This document shows, one piece after another, positions 10,436 through 20,943 of a stretch of 64,000 bases of DNA. Within the stretch, counting starts at the first letter, position 1, and the number at the start of each line of letters is the position of its first letter. This DNA is from Alisma plantago-aquatica (Eukaryota; Streptophyta; Magnoliopsida; Alismatales; Alismataceae). The stretch is taken from the NCBI GenBank assembly GCA_963693085.1, contig OY856409.1:506591803-506655802 (forward strand), read 5' to 3'. The notes under the pieces are model-generated. The model was not told the DNA's origin, did not search any database, and saw only the letters and a list, made by a program, of their open reading frames with translations. Made by a program: the position numbers and the translations under genes.

Positions 10436-10438
<3 letters not shown>
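10064..10438 (+). mobile_element. Miniature inverted-repeat element, diverged copy 4
   Basis: Same overall order of motifs as copy 1 (GTCAGGCTA start, AAAATTTGAGC(T/A)CATTTGGACA core, ACTCGAGTGTATCTAGC end) but clearly diverged. The right end lacks the final CTGAC and runs into (TA)n. Confidence 0.6.

Positions 10439-10478
<40 letters not shown>
10439..10478. repeat. (AT)n microsatellite
   Basis: About 40 bp of AT between two miniature elements. Confidence 0.95.
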
Positions 10479-10481
<3 letters not shown>

Positions 10482-10513
10482 CAACGATCCCGTGAGAAAC
10501 ATATCTTGGTGAG

Positions 10514-11013
<500 letters not shown>

Positions 11014-11371
11014 AGATATTATGTTAAAGTGTGTAAATTGTGCTGTCACGTGCATGGACACGTGTGTTTTTACTAGTGTGTGTGTGTGCGTGTAATTATA
11101 TATACATATAATCATTATCACTTTTATTGTGATGTTATGCAAATCTCTTGAACTTCTCATGAAGCACATGAATAATGTAACTCATTGAGGAGAGGGATGA
11201 GATGATTTTTAATGGTCGAGCTGAGATTTTACTTTTTATTTCTTCCTTGAAAATGCATTCTATTTTTAATGAAATTGAGTACACCGATTCCTTCAGAAGT
11301 TATCATTTAGTAGACACAAACTGAGAAGAAAAAGGACTGAAAAGCTGTAGTAATCCCATGATATAAGATAC

Positions 11372-12413
11372 CTGACATGCATGTTAACCAAGTTCTGAAG
11401 AACCATACATAGTTTTCAGTAGACCCTTCACATAACAGACCACAACCCAACAAAATTGTTTGACCATGATGATTCACACCCAGAAATGAAACCAATGGCA
11501 AGTTGTAGTTTCCAGTTATATATGTTGAGTGGAAGGTTACAACGTCATCAAAATATGTGTATGCATCTCTAGATATTGAATCAGCCCAAAAGACATTTTT
11601 TAAAACGCCCAGCTCATCCATATCAACCAAGTAGAAAAAATTATGATCCTTTAATTGCATTCTAAGAAAATATTGCTGTAGAGCATCTGCATCCCCTTGC
11701 CCAAACTTCAATGCTCTTGTTCTGTTAAAGAAATCTCTTGCTCCTTGCTTCTCCAATGATAGCCCTCCTGATTCCACAATAAAAGTTGTTTTGGTCCTCT
11801 TGATGCCAATATTTGAGGCAGCATGTAGCTCATTGTTTTGATGCTCCTTAAATGACTGTCTCTTGGAAGGAAGAAATCTCATCATATTTTGACTAAGCAG
11901 CTCATGATTGTGTTCCCTCACAAAGTTTACTATCACGTATTTCCCTCCAATAAATGTCGACCTAAGTCGAGCTTTACAATCTGTTTTTGAATTGAGCCTC
12001 TTTGAATAGAACATACTTTTTGGGTTATCTCGTGTCTTACCTGCCCTTGAGCATGCTAGCGTTGCTCTTCTTACGAGTTTGAGATCATCATCATGGGCCT
12101 CATGGGATGAATTCTTAATTACCACACCAAAGCCCATCAGATCAGCATACTGAGTGTAAAATGCCTTGACCTCCTCATATGAACCAAATTCCATTCCAAT
12201 CTTGGGCTCTATCGAGATAGTGTTACCTCTAGCATGCTCTACACCAGTCTCTTCCACTGAAACTGCCTCATGCTCAAGATCAGTCTCTTCCACAGACACT
12301 GCCGCCTCAATAACTTCCATTTTTATTGCCTCCTGTTGACGCTCCACTCCCTTTGCAACTGCCTCCATAAGTCTCTGAACAGCATTATCCAGTGGATTTT
12401 TCGTGTAGTTGAC
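11372..12413 (-). CDS. FAR1/FRS-like (FHY3/FAR1 family) exon, probably incomplete gene
   Basis: The frame is open from a candidate ATG at 12366-12368. A splice-acceptor-like TTCATAG ends at 12414, so an earlier exon is possible. The protein has a duplicated AVSVEET-EHE segment (about residues 23-46), a FAR1 DNA-binding domain (about 59-160; Cys in TLACSR and KTDCKAR, His pair in REHNHE), and the start of the MULE-type transposase domain (about 235-335; FFYLVDMDE, FWADS, GVNHHGQTILLGCGLL). The family are transposase-derived nuclear transcription factors, usually 600-850 residues. The first catalytic-Asp position reads VTFHSTY, with His where relatives have Asp. At CMSG a donor-like CAG|GTATCT (11371) follows, but no continuation exon is recognisable to the left, where microsatellites and miniature elements begin. 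It is either an exon with a distant partner or a truncated pseudogene. Confidence 0.75.
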
Positions 12414-14421
12414 CTATGAAGATTCAAACATAGGTGGCTAAGAAAAGGCAATAACAAGTTTCACATTCTATAGTAAATTGATTTATAGTTTATAACAAAG
12501 AAATGGCAACATGTATATAACAATTATTTGTACAGGTCAAAAATAATCTCATGGCAGAGCCTTAGAACTGATTGCAAGTCAAATTTCGAGGAGATGTGTA
12601 TATTCTATCTAGCAAGTAGAATTCGGAATAGTAACCACATACCAATGTGCAAGCAAATATTATATGCTCAAAAACATAAGAAGCAGATGCGTCCGTGGTA
12701 CAGGACGATGACTTGATGTCGACTTAAACATGCGTGGAAGTGGGGAAGTTTACAGAAACTTCAAGAAGTTGCCGAATAGAAATTCGATGCAACTTGACAT
12801 AAATTAAGCTAAAAATAGTGAGATGCAATGAGATTTGATAGAAAACTCAAATATATGTAAAATAGATGGTCTAGATATGGTCTTATTCAATATTAAATGT
12901 CCACAACATACATATAAACACACGATGTCGTCGATGTCTAAAACGCTTGTCTCTAGTATAAACTTGATGAGTGATATCATATGACAATATATCATAGGAA
13001 ATGACTATAAATTTACCAATATAGTGTCTAGTACTCTCCAGCCTCTGATTTCAAACCAAACATGCTGCTAGCTCTGGATACTTTTCAAAGCATTCTATCA
13101 TGTTATCAACTCTCAGCGCATATTCACCTATAAAATATTTTGAGTGTGGTTTAGCTCATATCTGTTAAAAATGCTACAAATCAGATTTTTAAATACCGTC
13201 AAGGCATCCAAATCTAGCATATATAGAGTCGTCAAATGTCTACGTTATTTATATAATGATCATGTGATAAAGGTGTGGGTACCCTTTCATATTTAGAATG
13301 TATATCAGAGGCTTCATTACTCAAGAGAAGAAAAGAATAAGCATCTCCAAACATTTTATCTGGATGAACAACAAGAGTAAATGGATAGTGTGATGTACTC
13401 AGAGTGTTTGTCTCATGAGATGCACTAGATGTAGTGGCAACTCCCAAACTGACCAAGGACACTTCCACTACCATCTTGTTGCTGGCCTAACCACAATCCT
13501 AGTATACTCAGGCACTATGCTATATCCACCATTGCCAGTGTCAAAACTAGATAGTTAGTCCATTACTAGATCTGGCAGTGTGAATCAATCAGCAACATGG
13601 TATAGAAGCGTAGGATCTATTCCATGATAAGAGGGCATCTTCAATGGGAGCATCCGTCTACAGCCTGGGGAGAATCTCTGTCATCTTTGATGCCTCCAAC
13701 AAGTTTGCCTCCGCCTCCATCTGGTCATCCTCTCAGATTGTCGTCATCTCCACCATGTTGTAAAAGAGACATCATCATCTCCATTTTCAGGAGAAGCCAA
13801 TCCCCCATCCATCCCAAGGATATATCCTTTTCCTCCCCCATCTAGAAAATTTCTTTGATCCCAAGAAGGCCTTTAGTGCCCTCATCACCACTGGAGAAGT
13901 CTGTCTTATCTTCCATCAAGGTTGCACATTGCAACACGGCATGTAGCTCAATTACATAGTGTCGTCGGTGAATTAGGGTTTCGTATTCCCTAATCTTCGG
14001 CCCGATGACAGGTTGTGTACCTTCACGTGTCATGTAGCTTCATGTGTCATACACATCTACACGAGATGTTGGCTCGACACACGACATGTTGTCCTTTAGG
14101 TCAGAGTCCAGCAAGTCTGAGATATTACTCGTTGCTTATACACAGGTCATGTTGCTTATTGGCCAAACTCTCCAGCAAATCCAAGAAACATAGTGATGTT
14201 CTCAACACACGTTGCTTATTAAGCAATATATCCAGTGAAGTCTATACATATTGTGTGTTCTGCCACACTACCGATTCACTAACAGCATCCACAGTGCTTT
14301 CCCACTAGTCATATCGTCTATTGGTCATACCCTTCTACCCTTGTTTTGCCCTAGCATATGGTCCCTTGTAGTCTTTATTATTATTGTTGTAACAAGATTC
14401 ACTATTGTCACCCTTTGATGC
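12414..14421. other. Non-coding spacer, no supported gene
   Basis: AT-rich sequence without recognisable coding homology. CAACATGGTATAGAAGCG at about 13596 resembles a decayed Copia LTR end plus primer-binding site, so 13600-14400 may be an eroded retroelement leader or internal part, but no LTR pair or domain confirms this. Confidence 0.4.
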
Positions 14422-16980
14422 TGTAATATACCGGATCTTGGACCCTACCCTAGAACTTCAACCTTTTAGGTGTAGCCAAACAAGGTTGAGGTTAGAATTA
14501 AAAGATGTTCAATACAATCCTTATGAGCTAATACATGTATAAATCACCCTAAAATAACCTACTGTTCACACATTAGTCTTTGGCAAATAATGGACACATA
14601 AAATATGTCACATGGTGGAGGTTTCATAATAACTCGTACAAAATAATCATACATAATTCCTTTGGTGATAATATGAAGAGATGAAACATAATTGGAAGAA
14701 TAATGGTAATAATAATAATAATGAGACACAAATATTAATTTGGACATAACTCATCCAAAGAAAACTAAAAAGTAGAATCTAAGTTGAGAATCGTGTTCCT
14801 TGGGTCCCAATTACCTTGGGAATCAAGTTTTACATTATTCACATAATAACAATTAATGTAATTCAATTTAGAAAGAGAAGATCTAAGTTTTTCTCAAAAT
14901 ATCAAATAAAATATTAAATGACTCCAACAGAGGAAAATAATCTTGCAATCGTAATGTACATAATAAATATAGCCTTTGGGTGAATTTTCATCCAATTTGG
15001 AAGATGTTTGATTAAAAGATGAAATCAGGAGAGAAAAAATGTGTAGAACCTTCAAAATATTAAATAAATGTACAAACCTCTCCAACATGTAAAATTAATG
15101 GCAAATTCGTATCCAACACATTAAATATGACTTGTGGGTGAAGAAGTTTCATAAAATTTGGAGAATCTTAAAGCCATTAATGCATGAGGAAAGAGAAAAT
15201 AAGATTTAATTTATTTAACACATTAATAGTTTTCAAAAGGCAAAACTAATTGCATATTCAGATTCCTCATGTCCAAAATAGGATAGGTGTCAAATTTCAT
15301 TAATTTTAGAGTTTGCTTGCACCCTCAAAAGAAGAGAGAGAAAAGAGAAAATAATTTAATGCACACTTTATTCGATTTGGTTTAGGAATCAAATTTTATG
15401 TGTCACGCCTAATGGACGGCCCGGATCGTCTGCGGATTTGGTTCCTTCGGATCGGACGGCGTTGGACCCGTCTCCTACCTTGGGTAAGAGGGGCGCGCGA
15501 GTTCAAGGCTGACGCTCGGGTATTTTGCGAATTTCTCGGCCGATAGTCGATCTTTTTCCTCCCACATATTCGAGAGAGGATTCCGCTCACCCGAAGCCGT
15601 AATAGAACCCCTCTCATGCCCTATCTGGGAAACGTCCAATTTGGCCGCCCTGCTCCCAAGACTACGGATACGGGGAACCCATAACCTTGCGTTCCATCTA
15701 TAAGTACCTGACCCCAGAGTGTTGTCACACCTCCTATAACTCTCCCACACTCACAATTTCGTCCCTCGTCCTCACTTCAACCGCCGCTAGTCGAATCTGT
15801 GTTCCACATTTGCGGCACCTCTCCATGTCGGTTTTCTTGGCCGGAGTGCAATTACTTTCGGGGTAAGATTCCTTGGACCAACGACGATGTTTCTGATGTG
15901 TTGGTTTGGCTTTTGATTGCGCAATCGAGTTTTCCCCAAAAACGAGCAGATACTGCTTCCCTACCTCGCGGACATGGCGTCTATGCACGCGAGGGGGATG
16001 ATTCCCCTCTAACAGTTCTCATTTTTACCCTTCCGTTTTCCCTTTTTTCGGGGAAGGGCATTTTGGTCATTCGCCCTCTCTTTCTTTGTGTTAGACGAGT
16101 CAAAGACGAGCTTTGACCCGGTGACATGGCCGCCTCTGGTTGGGCCATGTCAGCGGGTCTGGCTTCTCTCTTTCCCTCTCTCGCGAGGTGTTTAGTGATG
16201 TGGTTGTTCCTGATTGGCCGATTTTGTAAAAATCATAACTAATTCCCCGTTTATCCAAAAATTATAAATAAATAGTCGTTGGATTCAGAAAAATAAGGGC
16301 TATCTTATGGTGTTGGTTATGTCGCCTAAATCCACTGTTGAAAATATGTGATTTTAATGGATTAACCAAAATAAGTAATAACTTGTAAAATTCATAACTA
16401 ATAATATATAAGTCAGAAAAATATGATAAAATATGTTTTAGACTCGGAAAAAGGTAACCAAAAATATGACATGGTTTTGATAACCTAAATCGTATGTAAA
16501 GAAAAAGGTAATTTTTAGGGTTTGATTAATCAATGTGAAATTGACCTAAAATCTACATATATGCTTAATAGGTTCATTGGAGACCTAGAATTGGATCTAG
16601 AAGTGATCTTGGACTTGTATAGACTCGGAAGTGAGGTATGTTTGCATCCCCTATTATTCAATGTTGAGCAATCACCTATATTCTTCTTTCTCTTAGTCCT
16701 ATGGACAATAGCCTACACATATGTCTTTTCTTTTGGAAATCTTGGTTCATGTGAACTACTTTGCTTTGTTACTGATTTTGTGATCATGGATATTCTCTTG
16801 GACTCTTTTCTTTTGCCTTGGTGCATGTTGGACTTGGTGATACGTGCCCACTTTGAGGTGGATGTTTATTTGGTGACATGTGATGTCTTCTACCCACTTG
16901 CGAGGTGGATGTTTATGTTGTCCATTAGTATGATGGCAACTTTTGTAAAATCTGACTATACTTTCTACTTGCCTCTACAT
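14422..16980 (+). repeat. Tekay/Del-like Gypsy LTR (solo or truncated)
   Basis: Starts TGTAATATACCGGATC and shares ordered blocks with 49938-51100: CCCTACCCTAGAA, AACAAGGTT, CTTTGGGT..., GTGTAGAACCTTCA, and CCTCAAAAGAAGAGAGAG. It then has a TCTATAAGTACC TATA-like box (about 15695) and a long downstream part with ATAACTAATTCCCCGTTTA and GAGGTATGTTTGCATCCCC. This layout is that of chromovirus Tekay/Del LTRs as I know them. No internal domains or partner LTR follow. It stops at the Copia fragment near 16981. Short open frames inside are not convincing. Confidence 0.5.
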
Positions 16981-18279
16981 TTAACATGCTATGTGATTCA
17001 GTAGCACTAGAGTAGTGTAATTGCATTGGTTTTGTTTATGGGCAGATGTGTAATTTCCTGCTCGAGCAGTATGCTCTTTTGGGATGGAGCTCATACTCTT
17101 GAGATCCTGTAATACAAAGCAAGAAGGCCCAAACGTCACTGTACAGTTCATAGTATCAATTAATTTTGCAACAGAGAGAAGATTAAAAGGAAATGCAGGC
17201 ACATAGTGAACAGATTTAAGATCAATTTTAGGAGTCAGAGAAACAGATTCACTTGCTAACACTCTCCTCACTGAACCATCTGCTATGGTCACAGATTTGT
17301 GAGGAATATGTGAGTCAATGGAATGAAGTAGTCTCATCATACCATTCATATGTTGTGACGCTCCAGAATCAACCACCCATGAAGAAGTTGAACCAGAAGC
17401 CAGTAAAGAGGTAGCCTGATTACCAATGGTATAAGCCAGGTTTCCTGAGGAAGAATATCCCACACTCAGATGTTGTGTAGCCAGAATAAATCTATCATTG
17501 TTTGTTGCCCCCACAGGTGGTGCAGCAGGTCTACCATGCTTCTTCTAGCATTTCTCAACGGTGTGTCCAGGTTTGTCACAGAAGGTGCACTTGGGACGTG
17601 CTCCACGTCCTCATCCCATACATGTATGGCCTCCTCTAACTGCAGCGGCTACAGAAGCATGAGAATCTCTAGAAGGCGAGAATGTTGTAGAATCAACTGG
17701 CTCAAAATTTGATTGTAGAATTCTCGAGTAGTCTTCTTCCAGGCTGATAAGGTTGTCAGAAGCTGCGGGCTGAACTGCATGACGAATTCAGACCAGATAG
17801 AAACTTTATGGTAATCAAGTCATCTCTGTCTTTGACTTGTTCTGGGACAGTCATTGGATGATAGAAGCTCAATTCTTGAGCAATACCTTCGATCACTCTG
17901 AAATATTCTTCTAAAGGTTTGTCTCCCTGTCGTTCGGCAAAGAGGCGATCATATATCATAAACTGACGAAGAGCATTCTTTTCTTGAGAGTAATGCTTCT
18001 TCACTGCATCCCATATGTATAGAACATGAACCTAGCAGCAATACCAGGTTCCATACTCCCCCATAGCCATGTCTTCACTAGACTATTATGACGCTTCCAT
18101 TCAGCATAGCCTTTGTCAGTAGAAGCAGGAGGATCAAAATCAACATGCCTTGCTTTATCTCGGGATTCTAACACTGTATGGACAGCATTCATCCACAAGA
18201 GATAATTTTTCCCGTTAAGCTTGATGGAGGGGATAGGTGACATCTCGTTGTAGATGGTAGATGCCTTGGTGTCCTCCAT
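16981..18279 (-). pseudogene. Copia gag-protease pseudogene
   Basis: Gag starts at the ATG at 18277-18279 with MEDTKAS, followed by IKLNGKNYLLWMNAV and EWKRHNSLVKTWLWGSM. A frameshift near 18005 moves the frame to the MKKHYSQEKNALRQFM segment. A further break occurs near 17760. The zinc knuckle CTFCDKPGHTVEKC is intact (about 17548-17590) but the next codon is a TAG at 17545-17547. Protease follows with SSWVVDSGASQHMNG (catalytic Asp in DSGAS) and the FPFNLLSVAKLI block, then the frame ends at 16981 where homology stops. Confidence 0.8.
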
Positions 18280-18793
18280 GATTCAACGGAGAGATAGGGC
18301 GACGGAGAGATACACGTCACTGCAGAATAGAGAGTGACAGAGAGATATGTGTCACGTCAAATGATTAGATGTGTTTCTAACGCATCCACAGCCCCCAATC
18401 AAAAAATTCCCTAATCACACATGGGGGAGATGTGATTAGGAATTTCCTACGTACGGACGGAGCCTCCGGTGTGAATTTTAATGAGCCGTTTTACGTAAAC
18501 TCTGCCTTCAGAGTCAACTGGAGGAACCGGGGGCTGCTGACGGACGGTGGGCCTGCCCGGAGCCGGCGACTACAGTGGTGCCCTGACCGGTGGCTGTTGC
18601 GGCCGCAAAGCTGGCGGCGGCAGCTGCTGCCCTCCTAGGTGGCGGCGGCTGCTGCCAGCGGGGGCGGTGGCTGCTGCCCGCGGGGCGTTGGCAGTGCTGC
18701 CCGGCGGTAGGCTGTCGCCCGGCGGCGACGGCGCGAAGGAGAGGAGAGAGAGAGGGAGGGCGACGCCCTAGATGAAACCCTAGGAGCAACCTT
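18280..18793 (-). other. Copia leader, GC-rich
   Basis: Between primer-binding site and gag. 18520-18770 is dense in GGCGGC/GCTGCT triplets, comparable in composition but not in order with the leader at 667-1247. The many overlapping open frames here are a by-product of GC-rich repeats. Confidence 0.6.
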
Positions 18794-18805
18794 GCTCTGA
18801 TACCA
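18794..18805 (-). other. Copia primer-binding site (initiator tRNA-Met)
   Basis: GCTCTGATACCA on the plus strand, directly followed by the LTR at 18806. Confidence 0.9.
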
Positions 18806-18991
18806 TGTGAACGTATGCCGCAAAGCTGCTTGCAATGCAGCGTGTGTGAGGGTTCAAGACCTCTCACCCTTTTATTAATAGAAACTGGAGAAATTACATA
18901 GAGGTCCAGCAATACATAGAAATTACAAATAATAAACTATAAAGAGATATATTAACATGATCTATACAGGCTTCTCCGTAATTGTGTCACA
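18806..18991 (-). repeat. Copia LTR (186 bp)
   Basis: On the minus strand it runs from TGTGACACAATTACGG to ATACGTTCACA, so it has TG...CA ends, and abuts the primer-binding site. The partner LTR is not in the window. Confidence 0.7.
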
Positions 18992-19884
18992 ACCAGTAGC
19001 AAATGTGATATCATGTTTTGTGACACTTAGATAATTTTGCTTTCTAACAAGGTGTCTATATCTCCAAGGATCATCAAGTAGCTCGTCCTTATTTACAAGC
19101 AATTTGACTTTAGATCCATTAGAGTGTTAGCAGGTCTAGTCCCAAGCATCCCAGTTTCGGTGAGCAAATCTAGGACATACTTCCTCTATGACCACTATCC
19201 CAGAAGTCAACTTGACAATTTCACTACCCATAAAATATTTAAGATTGCCTAAAAGTCTGAATTATCCCTATAAGAAAGCCTTCAACTGTGCAATGCCATG
19301 TTAGTCCACCAAAAATCGCAATGTCACAAACATATACCACCTTTTCAACTGTGAAATGTCATGGTTGTCATCACCAATATACACAATAGATACCACCAAA
19401 ACTCTCTCAACCGTGGAAGATTAAATGATCCATATCACCATCTCGGTTGTCAAACTCAGAGAATATTGATGAACCCAGCACGCGGTGACTGTTTTGGCCC
19501 ATATAGCAGCGACTTACAATTAGGACAAACTAGATTGAACACCCCTAAAAACAAATCATGGTGGTTGCTCCATATAAATCTCTTCGTCTAGATCACCATG
19601 TAGAAAACATGTTCTTGATGTGCAGTTGACGTAGCGACCAAGCATGAATGGCAGAAAGAGACAAGAAGATATGGACAAATGCCAGCTTTGCCACAAGAGT
19701 AAAGGTCTCTAAGTAATCATCTCCATAGACCTGAGTGCAGCCTTAGCTACCAAACATGCATTAAGGCGATCACACATCCATATGCTCCCACTTAAATAGG
19801 AAAGACCCAGCAGCATAGAACTACTAAATTGTTGTGTGCGCTAAACAAGAGACCAAATTTGATTCTCATCTAAAACTAACATCT
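18992..19884 (-). pseudogene. Decayed Copia reverse-transcriptase fragment
   Basis: Conceptual translation leftward from 19884 gives, in shifting frames, LNACLVAK, then FLHGDLDEEIYMEQPP (the conserved RT block), then a DDP-RYRHLV and NYLSVTKHDI segment that matches the end of Copia RT. Multiple stops and frameshifts. The order is correct for one RT domain. The first part of the element and everything after RT are missing. It ends where the TGTAAGGG LTR-like sequence starts (19885) and where the other Copia LTR inserted (18991). Confidence 0.7.
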
Positions 19885-20055
19885 TGTAAGGGCCTCAAAA
19901 TTTGGGAGTTTTAGATCTACGAATCCAATAATATGATGTGGAAATCAAAATTGAGTAATAAACAAAATATTATGACCTTGGTTGATGAGTGTAAGTCCTA
20001 GACTTAGATTAAGTCTTCAAATTTAGCATATAAAGAAAGAGTGAGCAAAGGTACG
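19885..20055 (+). repeat. LTR-like sequence, left part, interrupted by Copia
   Basis: Begins TGTAAGGGCCTCAAAATT and is continuous with 25276 onward if the Copia at 20056-25275 and one GTACG copy are removed. Confidence 0.45.
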
Positions 20056-20249
20056 TATTAGTAGATAGACTTTGCTGTGTTTTTCTCTTTTACACTTAGT
20101 CTATTTTCTATTTTTCTTTTCCTTTACACTTATGTTTTATCCCACATGGGTTATCTCTAGACCCTGTGGTTCTTTTGTGTATTATATAGAGACTCTTGTA
20201 TATTCTTTTATCATCGAATAATACAAGACCTTTTTCCGCATTATCCAGA
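20056..20249 (+). repeat. Copia 5' LTR, non-canonical ends
   Basis: Starts TATTAGTAGATAG and ends GCATTATCCAGA. TATA-like GTATTATATAGAG near 20178. Both ends are fixed by the target duplication, the primer-binding site and the 3' LTR. Confidence 0.9.
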
Positions 20250-20261
20250 TGGTATCAGAGC
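20250..20261 (+). other. Copia primer-binding site (initiator tRNA-Met)
   Basis: TGGTATCAGAGC immediately after the LTR. Confidence 0.93.
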
Positions 20262-20943
20262 AACAAGATCCACCCTAATTCTTTTTCCCCCCCTCCTTAC
20301 CCTAACCTACCCCTGCGCCGTCAACCACCACACCGCCGCCGCCCCCCCCCTGCGGTTTTCTCCCTGCCGCCGCCGTCCTTCTTCCTCCTCCTCCCTTCCT
20401 TCCTTACCCTACCACCACCGCAGCCCTTCTCTTCTCTTTCCCTGCCCACCGCCCCATCTCCTTTCTTCCCGCTGCTACAGTACCGCGGCTGCTACAGTAC
20501 CGTGGCGCTACAGTACTTGTTGTCCGCCACCAACAGCCACCACCACCACCAATTTCCCGGCCCCTACACCACCCACAACCCTCCACCACACCCCCACATC
20601 CTCACCATCTCTATCGTTGTGGCCTAGACAACCACAAGTTCCCTTTTCGGTCTCCGTTCATTTTCTAAATCCGTTACGTACAGCCCCGACACTTTCCAGT
20701 TCTGGCACGTTGAGGGTCTAAAAGCTATATCCGGATCTGCCTGCCTGCGCCACATGGTGGAGTAATTGTTTCTCCATGTTGGCGTAGGTTCTGCTTCTTT
20801 ATCTCTGCCCCGTGAGGGTTTCTGAGGTCCATGATCGGATCTCCTATCTGCTGCTGCTGGTCCATGTGTTGGACACTTCCTGCTGCCTACTGATTCTACT
20901 GTCTGCCCTGCGCTCGTGCTGCTGACTGTCTGCTTCTACTCTC
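20262..20943 (+). other. Copia 5' leader with conserved motifs
   Basis: A C-rich start, three GCTACAGTAC(C) repeats near 20472-20516, the CTTTCCAGTTCTGGCACGTT block near 20693, and a TGGAG...CTCCA hairpin near 20757-20775. The last two recur in the leader of the 27271 element, so they are probably functional RNA signals rather than coding sequence. Confidence 0.6.

Larger units (their letters stand above)
16981..18991 (-). mobile_element. Truncated Ty1/Copia element (LTR, leader, gag, protease)
   Basis: Reading leftward: LTR 18806-18991, primer-binding site 18794-18805, GC-rich leader, gag from 18279, zinc knuckle, and protease ending about 16981. Integrase, RT and the second LTR are absent. 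It lies next to a remnant of another Copia RT (18992-19884), so it probably inserted there and then lost its 3' half. Confidence 0.8.

Noticed and set aside
13590..14340. Possible additional Copia element from a TGGTATAGAAGCG primer-site-like sequence
   Set aside because: No LTR pair, gag or pol homology could be seen, so it is mentioned only within the spacer entry.
16522..17004. 160-residue hydrophobic plus-strand frame
   Set aside because: Lies at the end of a Tekay-like LTR, has low-complexity hydrophobic content from a T-rich strand and no recognisable family.
20196..20627. 143-residue proline-rich frame upstream of Copia gag
   Set aside because: It overlaps the LTR end, primer-binding site and leader of the intact element; composition follows the C-rich leader.
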